A DNA stretch of 64,000 bases from Thiobacillus denitrificans (lineage in GTDB: Bacteria > Pseudomonadota > Gammaproteobacteria > Burkholderiales > Thiobacillaceae), in the NCBI GenBank assembly GCA_002403375.1, contig DHHQ01000027.1, forward strand, positions 104,276 to 168,275, read 5' to 3'. A model generated the notes under the pieces. That model was not told where the DNA came from and ran no database searches. It was given only the letters and a program-made list of their open reading frames with translations. Position numbers and translations under genes: made by a program. Positions within the stretch are counted from its first letter, which is position 1, and every line of letters starts with the position of its first letter. Positions 32,614 through 41,015 of this stretch are shown piece after piece.

Positions 32614-35600
32614 TCAGCTCCCGGTCTTGGTTTTGTCTGCATGGCCCCGCGCCATGTCCTGATACACCCTGAAGCGCCGCTCGGCGTCCTGCTGCGCCTC
32701 GGCGAGGAAGCGCCGGGCGGCCTCGGGGTGGCTGCGCGCGAGCATGGCGAAGCGGGTCTCCGATTCCATGAAGGCCCGGATCGGCTGGCTCGGTTCGGCC
32801 GAGTCGAGCTTGAAGGGATTGCCGCCGCCTTCCGCCAGCCGCGGGTCGAAGCGGACGAGCGGCCAGTGCCCGCTCTTCACCGCGAGTTCCTGCTGGCGCT
32901 GGTTGTAGAGCATGTCGTAGCCGTGGGCGATGCACGGACTGTAGGCGACGATGAGCGATGGGCCGGCGTAGGACTCGGCCTCGTTGAACACGCGCAGGGT
33001 CTGTGTGTCCTTGGCGCCGTAGGCGACGGTGGCGACGTAGACGTGGGCGTAGTCGCTGGCGAGCCGGGCGAGGTCCTTCTTCGCGGTGGCCTTGCCGCCG
33101 GCGGAGAACTTGGCGACCGCGCCGATCGGCGTGGCCTTGGAGGTCTGTCCGCCGGTGTTGGAATACACCTCGGTGTCGAGCACCAGGATGTTGACGTCGT
33201 TGGGCAGCGCGAGCACGTGGTCGAGGCCGCCGTAGCCGATGTCGTAGGCCCAGCCGTCGCCGCCGATGATCCACACCGAGCGGCGGATCAGCCATTCGGC
33301 GACACTGGCGAGTTCCGGCGCGCGGGGGTGCGTCGATGCCGCCAGTTTCTCCATCAGCGCCGCGACCCGGCCGCGCTGCGCGACGATGCCCGACTCCGTC
33401 CGCTGGTCGGCGTCGACCAGCGCTGCGGCGAGGTCGCCGCCGATGTCCGTGCCGAGCGCCCTCACCAGCAGCTTCGCGTAGTCCATCAGCTGGTCGGCGG
33501 CGAGCCGCATGCCGAGGCCGAACTCGGCGTTGTCCTCGAACAGCGAATTGCTCCACGCGGGTCCCCGCCCGTCGCCGTTCACGGTGTAGGGCGTCGACGG
33601 CAGGTTGCCGCCGTAGATCGACGAACAGCCGGTGGCGTTGGCGATCAGCATGCGGTCGCCGAACAGCTGGGTGGCGAGCCGGATGTAGGGCGTCTCGCCG
33701 CAACCGGCGCAGGCGCCGGAAAACTCGAACAGCGGGTCGAGCAGCATGGCGCCGGGGATGGTGCCGTGATTGAGCGCGCCGCGGTCGAACTCGGGCAGCG
33801 CCAGGAAGAACGCGAGGTTGTCGCGCTCCGGGTCCCTGAGCGGCCCGACCGGCGCCATGTTGACCGCGCGGCGCGAGACGTTCGACTTGTCGTGGATCGG
33901 GCACGCCTCGACGCAGTCGCCGCAGCCGGTGCAGTCCTCCGGCGCGACCTGGTAGCTGATGTGGGTGCCGGGGGGCAGGTCCTTGCTCTTCGCCGGGACG
34001 TGCTTGAAGCTCGCCGGCGCGCCGGCGGCGGCGTCGGCCGGAAAGGCGCGCGCGCGGATCGCGGTGTGCGGGCAGACCAGCACGCACTTGCCGCACTGGG
34101 TGCAGAGGTCGGGCTCCCAGACCGGGATGTCGAGGGCGATGTTGCGCTTCTCGTAGCGGGCGGTGCCGAGCGGATAGGTGCCGTCGGGGGGAAAGCGCGA
34201 CACCGGCAGCGAATCGCCCTGGCCGTGGTAGACCGGCAGCGTGAGGTCGCGGACGAAGTCGGGGACGGTCATCGCCTCCGCTGGCGCCTCCTGCGCGTGC
34301 GCCACGCCGGGCCCGGACGGGACGGCGACCCGGTGCAGCTCGGCCAGCGTCATGTCGATCGCCTTGTAGTTGAGCTCGACCAGGCGCCTGCTCTTCCTGC
34401 CGTAGGTCTTGTCGACCGCCTGCTTGATCGCGGCGATCGCCTCGTCCTTCGGCAGCACGCCGGAGATCGCGAAGAAGCAGGTCTGCATGATGGTATTGAT
34501 GCGCCGCCCCATGCCCGCCGCGGCGGCGACCGCGTAGGCGTCGATCGCCCACAGCTGCAGGCGCTTGTCGACGATCTCGCCGCGCAGGTCCGCCGGCAGC
34601 GTGTCCCACACCGCGTCCGGCTTGGCTGGCGTGTTGAGCAGGAACACGCCGTCGGGCGCGGCATGCGCGAGCAGCGCGTAGCGCCCGACGAACATCGGCT
34701 GGTGGCAGGCGACGAAGTCCGCCATGCCGGGCTCGACCAGGTAGGTCGAGCGGATCGGCGCCGCGCCGAAACGCAGGTGAGACACCGTCACCGCACCGGA
34801 CTTCTTCGAGTCGTAGACGAAGTAGCCCTGCGCCATCAGGTCGGTGGCTTCGCCGAGGATCTTGATCGAATTCTTGTTGGCCGACACCGTGCCGTCGGAG
34901 CCGAGCCCCCAGAACACCGCGTGCCGCAGCTGACGCGAGGCATCGGTGCGGAAGCCGGCGTCCCAAGGCAGCGACCGGTGCGTGAGGTCGTCGTGGATGC
35001 CGACGGTGAATTCGCGCGCCGGCGCGGGCCCGGCGAGTGCGTCGAACACCGCCTTGACCATCCCCGGCGTGAATTCCTTGCTGGCGAGCCCGTAGCGCCC
35101 GCCGATGACGCGCGGCATCGCCCGCCGGCCGTCCGCCGCCGCCTGCGCGAGCGCGGTCACCACGTCCTTGTAGAGCGGCTCGCCGTCTGCGCCCGGCTCC
35201 TTGCAGCGGTCGAGCACGGCGACCGCACAGGCTGCGGCGGGCAGCGCAGCGACGAGCGCCTCCGGCGAGAACGGGCGATAGAGCCGCACCTTGAGCACGC
35301 CGACCCGCTCGCCGCACGCGAGCAGATGCTCGACCGTCTCGTGCGCCGTCTCGGCGCCGGAGCCCATCAGCACGATCACCCGCTCGGCGTCCGGCGCGCC
35401 GACGTAGTCGAACAGCCGGTAGTGGCGCCCGGTGAGACCGCCGAAGCGGTCCATCGCATCCTGCACGGCCTGCGGGAAGGTGTCGTAGAAGACGTTGGCG
35501 CGCTCGCGCGACTGGAAGAACACGTCGGGATTCTGCGAACTGCCGCGCAGCACCGGATGCTCCGGCGACAGGGCGCGCGCCCGGTGCGCCGCGATCAGCT

Positions 35601-36408
35601 CGGCATCGAGCATGGCGGCGACGGTATCGGCCTCGACGGCGACGATCTTCGCGACTTCATGCGAGGTGCGGAAGCCGTCGAAGAAATGGATCACCGGGAT
35701 GCGCCCGAGGAGCGTCGCCGCCTGCGCGATCACCGCGAGGTCCTGCGCCTCCTGCGGCGAATTGGACGCGAGCAGCGCGCAGCCGGTCGCGCGGCACGCC
35801 ATCACGTCGGACTGGTCGCCGAAGATCGACAGCGCATGGGTGGCGACCGCGCGCGCCGCGACGTGCAGCACGAAGGGCGTCAGCTCGCCGGCGATCTTGT
35901 AGAGGTTGGGGATCATCAGCAGCAGGCCCTGGCTGGCGGTGAAGCTGGTCGCCAGCGCGCCCGAGGTGAGCGCGCCGTGCAGCGCGCCGGCGGCGCCGCC
36001 TTCGGACTGCATCTCGATGATCGTCGGCACCGCGCCCCACAGGTTGGCGCGGCCCTGCGCCGCCCACTCGTCGGCCCATTCGCCCATCGCCGACGCCGGC
36101 GTGATGGGATAGATCGCGATGACCTCGCTGCCGAGATAGGCCATGCGGGCGACGGCCTCGTTGCCGTCGATGGTGAGCGTGGTTCTTGACGCTTTAGCGT
36201 CTTTAGACCCACGGCCTACTTCTTGCGAGTGGAGCGTGGTGCTTGACGCTTTATCCGAAGGGGTATCCCCCGGGACTGCGTCTTTGGAACCACGGCCTGC
36301 CCCTTGCGGGGGAAGCGGGGTTCCCGGCGCCTGATCCGGAGGGGCCTCCCTGGGGGAAGCGTCTTGGGAAGCACGGTCTGCCCCTTGCGGGGGGAGTGTG
36401 GGGGTCAT
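32614..36408 (-). CDS. nifJ: Pyruvate:ferredoxin (flavodoxin) oxidoreductase with repetitive N-terminal extension
   Basis: Single-chain TPP enzyme that interconverts pyruvate and acetyl-CoA with ferredoxin or flavodoxin, 1264 aa. The family core starts at about residue 78 (TIDGNEAVARMAYLGSEVIA, YPITPASAMGEWADEW). Two [4Fe-4S] motifs follow, CTQCGKCVLVCP and CTGCGDCVEACP. The TPP-binding segment is GGDGWAYDIGYGGLDHVLA with YSNTGGQTSK. Residues 1-71 are three copies of a 27-aa repeat encoded by an 81-bp DNA repeat and are not part of the family. No in-frame ATG, GTG or TTG exists between the repeats and TIDGNEA, so they appear to be translated. The gene follows the dsr-cysG cluster on the same strand. 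Confidence 0.93.
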   Translation of the reverse strand: MTPTLPPQGADRASQDASPREAPPDQAPGTPLPPQGAGRGSKDAVPGDTPSDKASSTTLHSQEVGRGSKDAKASRTTLTIDGNEAVARMAYLGSEVIAIYPITPASAMGEWADEWAAQGRANLWGAVPTIIEMQSEGGAAGALHGALTSGALATSFTASQGLLLMIPNLYKIAGELTPFVLHVAARAVATHALSIFGDQSDVMACRATGCALLASNSPQEAQDLAVIAQAATLLGRIPVIHFFDGFRTSHEVAKIVAVEADTVAAMLDAELIAAHRARALSPEHPVLRGSSQNPDVFFQSRERANVFYDTFPQAVQDAMDRFGGLTGRHYRLFDYVGAPDAERVIVLMGSGAETAHETVEHLLACGERVGVLKVRLYRPFSPEALVAALPAAACAVAVLDRCKEPGADGEPLYKDVVTALAQAAADGRRAMPRVIGGRYGLASKEFTPGMVKAVFDALAGPAPAREFTVGIHDDLTHRSLPWDAGFRTDASRQLRHAVFWGLGSDGTVSANKNSIKILGEATDLMAQGYFVYDSKKSGAVTVSHLRFGAAPIRSTYLVEPGMADFVACHQPMFVGRYALLAHAAPDGVFLLNTPAKPDAVWDTLPADLRGEIVDKRLQLWAIDAYAVAAAAGMGRRINTIMQTCFFAISGVLPKDEAIAAIKQAVDKTYGRKSRRLVELNYKAIDMTLAELHRVAVPSGPGVAHAQEAPAEAMTVPDFVRDLTLPVYHGQGDSLPVSRFPPDGTYPLGTARYEKRNIALDIPVWEPDLCTQCGKCVLVCPHTAIRARAFPADAAAGAPASFKHVPAKSKDLPPGTHISYQVAPEDCTGCGDCVEACPIHDKSNVSRRAVNMAPVGPLRDPERDNLAFFLALPEFDRGALNHGTIPGAMLLDPLFEFSGACAGCGETPYIRLATQLFGDRMLIANATGCSSIYGGNLPSTPYTVNGDGRGPAWSNSLFEDNAEFGLGMRLAADQLMDYAKLLVRALGTDIGGDLAAALVDADQRTESGIVAQRGRVAALMEKLAASTHPRAPELASVAEWLIRRSVWIIGGDGWAYDIGYGGLDHVLALPNDVNILVLDTEVYSNTGGQTSKATPIGAVAKFSAGGKATAKKDLARLASDYAHVYVATVAYGAKDTQTLRVFNEAESYAGPSLIVAYSPCIAHGYDMLYNQRQQELAVKSGHWPLVRFDPRLAEGGGNPFKLDSAEPSQPIRAFMESETRFAMLARSHPEAARRFLAEAQQDAERRFRVYQDMARGHADKTKTGS
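36197..36408. repeat. 81-bp tandem repeat (2.6 copies) forming the nifJ 5' end
   Basis: Units begin with GCGTCTT at 36197, 36278 and 36359, exactly 81 bp apart, the third being truncated at the nifJ ATG. Each contains a version of CCACGGCCTGCCCCTTGCGG. The period is a multiple of three, so the repeat reads as 27-aa units (xLPPQGAxRxSxDA core) in the nifJ frame. The 21-base core at 36290-36310 recurs exactly at 9774-9794. Confidence 0.85.
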
Positions 36409-36421
36409 GGCGGGCGCTTGA

Positions 36422-36444
36422 GGACAGGACTGTCCTTATTCTAG
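36422..36444 (-). promoter_or_regulatory. Putative nifJ operator palindrome and -10 box
   Basis: GGACAG-GA-CTGTCC (36422-36435) is a perfect 6+6 dyad just upstream of the nifJ ATG. It is directly preceded, on the minus strand, by TAGAAT (36438-36443), a fair -10 hexamer. Transcription would start within or beside the dyad, the position expected of a repressor operator. The regulator is unknown. Confidence 0.45.
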
Positions 36445-36458
36445 CCCCACCCGGAAGG

Positions 36459-36476
36459 CCGGCTGCGTTCAGCCGG
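36459..36476 (-). other. Hairpin in the cysG-nifJ gap
   Basis: Perfect 7-bp stem CCGGCTG/CAGCCGG with a 4-base loop, lying between cysG (ending 36563) and nifJ. Without a U tract it is a weak terminator at best, and it leaves open whether nifJ is read from the dsr transcript or only from its own promoter. Confidence 0.4.
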
Positions 36477-36562
36477 CGACGCCGGCCCCCTGTGCGGCAG
36501 CAGCCGGGCCACCGCAGCGGCCCGCCGCGGCGCGGCGGCAGGCGCCGGGCACGGCCAGCGCG

Positions 36563-38002
36563 TCAGCCCAGATGGCCGGCCGTTTCCAGCGGCGTGCGGT
36601 GCGCCTGCTCGCTGTGCAGCTCGGGCTGGTACCAGCCGAGCTTCTCGCGCAGCTTCACCACGTTGCCGACGATGATGAGGGTCGGCGGCTTGAGCGCGGC
36701 CTCTTCCGCGAGCGCGGGCAGCGTGTTGAGATCGCCGGTGATTACGCGCTGCGTCGGCAGCGTCCCGTGCTGCACGATCGCCGCCGGCGTGTCGGGCGTA
36801 AGGCCGTGCTTGATCAGCGCCTCGCACAACAGCGGCAGCCCTTTCAGGCCCATGTAGATGACGATGGTCTGGTCACGGCGCGCGATGCCTTCCCAGTTCA
36901 TGTTGAAGGTGTTTTCCTTCAGGTGGCCGGTGACGAAAGCGACCGACTGCGCGTAGTCGCGGTGCGTCAGCGGAATTCCCGCGTAGGACGCGACGCCGGC
37001 GGCTGCGGTGATGCCGGGCACCACCTGGAACGGCACGCCATGCTCGACCAGGGTCTCGATCTCCTCGCCGCCGCGGCCGAAGATGAAGGGATCGCCCCCC
37101 TTCAGCCGCAGGGTGCGCTTGCCTTCCTTCGCCAGCCGCACCAGCATGAGGTTGATCTCCTCCTGCGGCACCGCATGGTCGTCGCGCTCCTTGCCGACGT
37201 AGATGCGCTCGGCGTCGCGGCGGCACATGTCGAGGATGGGCGGCGACACCAGCCGGTCGTAGACGATGACGTCGGCCTGCTGCATCAGGCGCAGCGCACG
37301 GAAGGTCAGCAGGTCGGGGTTGCCCGGGCCGGCGCCGACGAGGTACACCTCGCCGTGGCTGATGTCCTGGTCGGTGCCTTCGCGGATCATCGCCTCGAGC
37401 GCCTGCTCGGCTTCGTTGTCGCGGCCGGAGAAAACCATTTCGGCGACCGGAGAGAGGAACACCTTCTCCCAGAAGGCACGGCGCTGCTCCGGCCTGATGG
37501 CGTCGCGCACGCGGTCCTTGTAGCGTGACGCCAGCGCCGACAGGCGGCCGTAGGCAGCGGGAATCAGCGACTCGAGACGGGCGCGCAGCATGCGCGCGAG
37601 CACCGGCGATTCACCGCCGCTCGACACCGCGACCATGAGCGGCGAGCGGTCGATGATCGACGGCAGGATGAAGCTGCACAGCGCGGGCTTGTCGGCGACG
37701 TTGACCGGGATGTGGCGCGCGCGCGCCGCGTCGGCAACCGCCTTGGCCGCCGCCGCATCCTCCTCGACCACGATCACCGCATCCTTGCCGTCGAGCAGGG
37801 CGGGGGCGAAGGCGTCGGCGACGCGCGCCACGTTCTCGGCGTGCGGCAGGCGCGCGAAGCCTTCGTGCAGGGCCGGCGCTGCGACGTCGACGCGGGCGCC
37901 CGCGCGCAGCAGCAGTTCGGCCTTGCGCGCGGCCGTCTCGGAACCGCCGACCACGAGGCAGTGACGGTCGCGCAGGTCGAGGAAAATGGGCAGGTAGTTC
38001 AT
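36563..38002 (-). CDS. cysG: Sirohaem synthase CysG (trifunctional)
   Basis: Makes sirohaem from uroporphyrinogen III, 479 aa. The N-terminal dehydrogenase/ferrochelatase domain (about 1-215) has VVGGSETAARKAELLL for NAD binding and the SSGGESPVLARMLR block. The C-terminal SAM-dependent methyltransferase domain has VYLVGAGPGNPDLLTFRALR, VVPGITAAAGVASYAGIPLT and NVVKLREKLGW. It starts four bases after dsrR, and its product is the cofactor of the DsrAB reductase encoded at the head of the cluster, so co-expression makes sense. Also usable for assimilatory sulfite or nitrite reductases. Confidence 0.96.
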   Translation of the reverse strand: MNYLPIFLDLRDRHCLVVGGSETAARKAELLLRAGARVDVAAPALHEGFARLPHAENVARVADAFAPALLDGKDAVIVVEEDAAAAKAVADAARARHIPVNVADKPALCSFILPSIIDRSPLMVAVSSGGESPVLARMLRARLESLIPAAYGRLSALASRYKDRVRDAIRPEQRRAFWEKVFLSPVAEMVFSGRDNEAEQALEAMIREGTDQDISHGEVYLVGAGPGNPDLLTFRALRLMQQADVIVYDRLVSPPILDMCRRDAERIYVGKERDDHAVPQEEINLMLVRLAKEGKRTLRLKGGDPFIFGRGGEEIETLVEHGVPFQVVPGITAAAGVASYAGIPLTHRDYAQSVAFVTGHLKENTFNMNWEGIARRDQTIVIYMGLKGLPLLCEALIKHGLTPDTPAAIVQHGTLPTQRVITGDLNTLPALAEEAALKPPTLIIVGNVVKLREKLGWYQPELHSEQAHRTPLETAGHLG

Positions 38003-38006
38003 GGCG

Positions 38007-38324
38007 TCACTCGGCGGCGGCTTCGGTTTCGGATTCGGCGGAATACGGCGGGATGAAGATGAACCGCAGGTCGCCCGGGTTCATCTCCACGAAGTCGAGC
38101 GTGACCCCCTGCAGGTAGGGCGTGCTCTGCGGCGAGATCAGCAGCTCGATGCCGTTGACAATGAGGTGCTCGTCGGCCTCGCGCTCGATGTCGAAGCCCA
38201 TCCCGTAATTGACGCTGCCGTCGTCCTCCTGGTAGGCGGCGACGCGCAGGATCATCTCGAAAACGTCAGGGTTGTTGTTGGCGGCGCGGATCTGCGCGGC
38301 GGCGGCGTCGGTGATCTTGATCAT
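38007..38324 (-). CDS. dsrR: DsrR, cysteine-less A-type-scaffold-like protein
   Basis: Protein of 105 aa with the IscA/ErpA fold pattern (ITDAAAAQIRAANN, GMGFDIEREADEHLIVNGIELLI, LQGVTLDFVEM). It contains no cysteine at all, so it cannot carry an Fe-S cluster the way A-type carriers do. That matches DsrR of purple sulfur bacteria, described as lacking the cluster-ligating cysteines and affecting Dsr expression after transcription. It lies between dsrN and cysG in the same operon. Confidence 0.9.
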   Translation of the reverse strand: MIKITDAAAAQIRAANNNPDVFEMILRVAAYQEDDGSVNYGMGFDIEREADEHLIVNGIELLISPQSTPYLQGVTLDFVEMNPGDLRFIFIPPYSAESETEAAAE

Positions 38325-38342
38325 CAGGTGTCCTCGAGAATT

Positions 38343-39761
38343 TTAGGCGGTCGCACGCGCCTTGCGCGTGCGGACCTGGTTCAGAAATGGCGCGATCCAG
38401 CCGGCCGGCCCGGCACCGCGCCGGTGCACGTAGCCCGCCAGCAGGTTGTGCCGCTGATAGCCGTCATGAGTGCCGTCGATGCCGTGACCGCGCACCACCC
38501 GGTAAGCGTATATGGAGTCGCCCGGGAGGTTTTCCAAGCTCGAATAGTGAAATTCATGCGCGGGAATGGTTTCCGCCTCCCGCCAGTGGTCGGCGCCGGT
38601 CGGCTGCAGGCGGGCGTAGCCCCGCCCGATCGGCCGATCGTGCATGACGGTGTCGCCCGGCACCGCACCGACCATCCGGCAGGTGCGGCCCTGCCAGGTG
38701 AGGCTCTTCGACAGGTACATCAGGCCGCCGCACTCCGCATAGGTCGGCAGCCCGGCCTCGACCGCCCGGCGGATGCTCTCGCGCATCGCGGCGTTGGCCT
38801 CGAGTTCGGCCATGAACATCTCGGGAAAGCCGCCGCCGATGATCAGCCCGTCGAGCGCGGGAAGCCCCGCGTCGCGCAGCGTGTCGAGTTCGACGAGTTC
38901 GACATTGGCTGCGCGCAGCGCATCGAGGTCTTCGCTGTAGTAGAAGCCGAAGGCCGGGTCACGGGCGATGCCGATACGAACGGGAACGCCGGACGCCGGC
39001 GGCAGCGTTGCCGCGCCCCCGGCGAACGCCGACGCGCTGTCGCCGATCGCAAGCAGCCGGTCGAGATCGACCTGCGCCGCCACCCGCTCGCCGACGAGAC
39101 GGATGCGTTCGAGCGCCGCCCGTTGCTCGTTGGCGGGAACCAGTCCGAGATGGCGTTCGGCGATCTCCATCGCCGGGTCGTGCTGCACCGCGCCGATCAC
39201 CTCGACGTCGGTGTAGTGCTCGATCACCGCGCGCAGCTTCGACTCGTGCCGGCTGCCGCCGAGCTTGTTGAGGATGACGCCGGCGATGCGGATCTCGCGG
39301 TCGAACGCCTGGTAGCCGAGGATCAGCGGCGCGACGCCGCGCGTCATGCCGCGCGCGTCGATCACCAGCACCACCGGCGCGTCGAGCAGCTTGGCGAGCG
39401 CCGCATTGCTGTTGCTGCCGTCGAGGTCGAGTCCGTCGTAGAGCCCCTTGTTGCCCTCGACCAGGCTGATGCGCGCGCCGCCGGCGGCGGCCGCGAACTG
39501 CCGCTCGATCTCGTCGCGCCGCATCATGTGGAAGTCAAGGTTGTAGCAGGGCCGCTGTGCCGCGGCTCCGAGCCACAGCGGATCGATGTAGTCGGGGCCC
39601 TTCTTGAACGGCTGGACCGCAAGGCCGCGCGCGTGCAGCGCTGCGCACAGCCCCAGCGTGAGCGTGGTCTTGCCCGACGATTTGTGCGCGGCAGAAATGA
39701 AGACGCGGGGCATATTCGCCCCGCGTCCGGTTGTTGCGTCGGTGATGGCTTGCGTGGTCAT
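38343..39761 (-). CDS. dsrN: DsrN, cobyrinate a,c-diamide synthase-like amidase
   Basis: Glutamine-dependent amidotransferase of 472 aa of the CobB/CbiA type. In dsr clusters it is assigned to amidation of sirohaem to the siro-amide of DsrAB. It has an N-terminal P-loop (ISAAHKSSGKTTLTLGL) and PFKKGPDYIDPLW. The C-terminal class I glutamine amidotransferase domain contains LPTYAECGGLMYLSKSL (catalytic Cys) and HEFHYSSLE. The start is ambiguous: ATG 39761 has a GGCGGGGAT ribosome binding site, while ATG 39713 (MPRVFISAAHK, 456 aa) is the family's usual N terminus but lacks one. Confidence 0.93.
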   Translation of the reverse strand: MTTQAITDATTGRGANMPRVFISAAHKSSGKTTLTLGLCAALHARGLAVQPFKKGPDYIDPLWLGAAAQRPCYNLDFHMMRRDEIERQFAAAAGGARISLVEGNKGLYDGLDLDGSNSNAALAKLLDAPVVLVIDARGMTRGVAPLILGYQAFDREIRIAGVILNKLGGSRHESKLRAVIEHYTDVEVIGAVQHDPAMEIAERHLGLVPANEQRAALERIRLVGERVAAQVDLDRLLAIGDSASAFAGGAATLPPASGVPVRIGIARDPAFGFYYSEDLDALRAANVELVELDTLRDAGLPALDGLIIGGGFPEMFMAELEANAAMRESIRRAVEAGLPTYAECGGLMYLSKSLTWQGRTCRMVGAVPGDTVMHDRPIGRGYARLQPTGADHWREAETIPAHEFHYSSLENLPGDSIYAYRVVRGHGIDGTHDGYQRHNLLAGYVHRRGAGPAGWIAPFLNQVRTRKARATA

Positions 39762-39806
39762 GTCGGACGATCCCCGCCGGGTTTCCGCCCGGCGGGGCTC
39801 ATGCGA

Positions 39807-41009
39807 TCAATGCTCCAGCTTGGCGACGGTGGCGTCGTCCAGGCTGGCCGGCAACAGGCGCAGCACCTTGATGGCGAACGTCGTCACCAGCAGGGCGATG
39901 GCAATGCCGCCGAGGCCGAGGAATATCTCGGGCATGCTGGGCGAGTAGCCGTGCACTTCACCGTCGAAGAAACTGCTCTTCTCGATCAGGCCCGGGAACA
40001 TGTCCAGCGGATACGCCTGGGCGCCGATGATGGTCACGTACATCTGCGCCAGTCCGCCGAGGACGATCAGCGCACACGCGATCATGATCCAGGTCCGGCT
40101 GCGGCCCAGGCCGGTCAGCAGGATCACCAGCGGGATCACGCCGCCGACGAGGATCTGGCCGACCCAGAACAGCGTGGTGAAGATGCCGCCGTCGCGCAGG
40201 ATGAAGGCCTCCACGGCGTGGAACTTGGTGAAGTACAGGTTCGTCATGTGGTGCACGACGACGAAGTACAGCACCGCAGCGACGAACACCGCGAGCAGGG
40301 TCTTCAGCCGCATCATGACGGCATCGCCGAGCGGGCGGCCGGTCCAGGCGTACGCGGCAGCCAGCACCATGAGATAGATCGCCAGGCCGTAGGCGAACGA
40401 CATGATGATGAACATCGGCGCCAGCAGGCCGGTGCCGTAGAGTTCACGCGCGACCAGGAAGCCGAACAGCGAACCGGTACCGGTGGTCAGCACCAGGCGC
40501 CAGATGAAGGCCGCGGTGCCCGCCGCCTTCGAGTACGACTTCACGCTGCGGTCGAGCATCGTCCACAGGTAGACGCCGACCAGCGCGAAGAAGCCGCTGT
40601 ACAGGAACACGTTCCAGGTGAACATCGACTTGAAGTTGAAGTTCGTCATCGCCACGATCAGGCGGTCGGAACGTCCGAGGTCGAGCACCAGCACCAGCAG
40701 GCCGCCGAGCATCAGCGCCAGCGACAGGATCGCCGACAACGGCGCCAGCGGCTTGTACATCGGCTTGTTGAACACCGAGGCGATCGACGCGACGTTGAGC
40801 GCCCCCGAGGCCGCGACGATCAGGAACACCGCGAACACGTGCGGCAGGCCCCACACGATCTGGTTGTCCATGCCGGTCACGACGTGGCCGTGGTGGTGCA
40901 TGTAGTTCCAGGCCAGGGCGCCGAACAGCACGAACAGGCCGAGGAATCCGAACAGCGCCCAGTACTTCGGGCTGCTGCCCTCTACTTCGCGGAAGGTAAT
41001 GCTTGCCAT
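39807..41009 (-). CDS. dsrP: DsrP, NrfD/PsrC-like quinone-interacting membrane subunit
   Basis: Polytopic inner-membrane protein of 400 aa, NrfD family, with about ten hydrophobic helices, for example FGFLGLFVLFGALAWNYMH, AILSLALMLGGLLVLVLDLG and MFIIMSFAYGLAIYLMVLAA. It is the quinone/quinol-exchanging subunit of the DsrMKJOP complex, paired with the iron-sulfur protein DsrO. It starts six bases after dsrO. Identification rests on topology, the NrfD-like pattern and operon position. Confidence 0.93.
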   Translation of the reverse strand: MASITFREVEGSSPKYWALFGFLGLFVLFGALAWNYMHHHGHVVTGMDNQIVWGLPHVFAVFLIVAASGALNVASIASVFNKPMYKPLAPLSAILSLALMLGGLLVLVLDLGRSDRLIVAMTNFNFKSMFTWNVFLYSGFFALVGVYLWTMLDRSVKSYSKAAGTAAFIWRLVLTTGTGSLFGFLVARELYGTGLLAPMFIIMSFAYGLAIYLMVLAAAYAWTGRPLGDAVMMRLKTLLAVFVAAVLYFVVVHHMTNLYFTKFHAVEAFILRDGGIFTTLFWVGQILVGGVIPLVILLTGLGRSRTWIMIACALIVLGGLAQMYVTIIGAQAYPLDMFPGLIEKSSFFDGEVHGYSPSMPEIFLGLGGIAIALLVTTFAIKVLRLLPASLDDATVAKLEH

Positions 41010-41015
41010 GTTGTT

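Noticed and set aside
36143..36334. Plus-strand ORF inside the 81-bp repeats as a possible small protein
   Set aside because: It reads across tandem repeats with no ribosome binding site or family, and the opposite strand is in frame with conserved NifJ.
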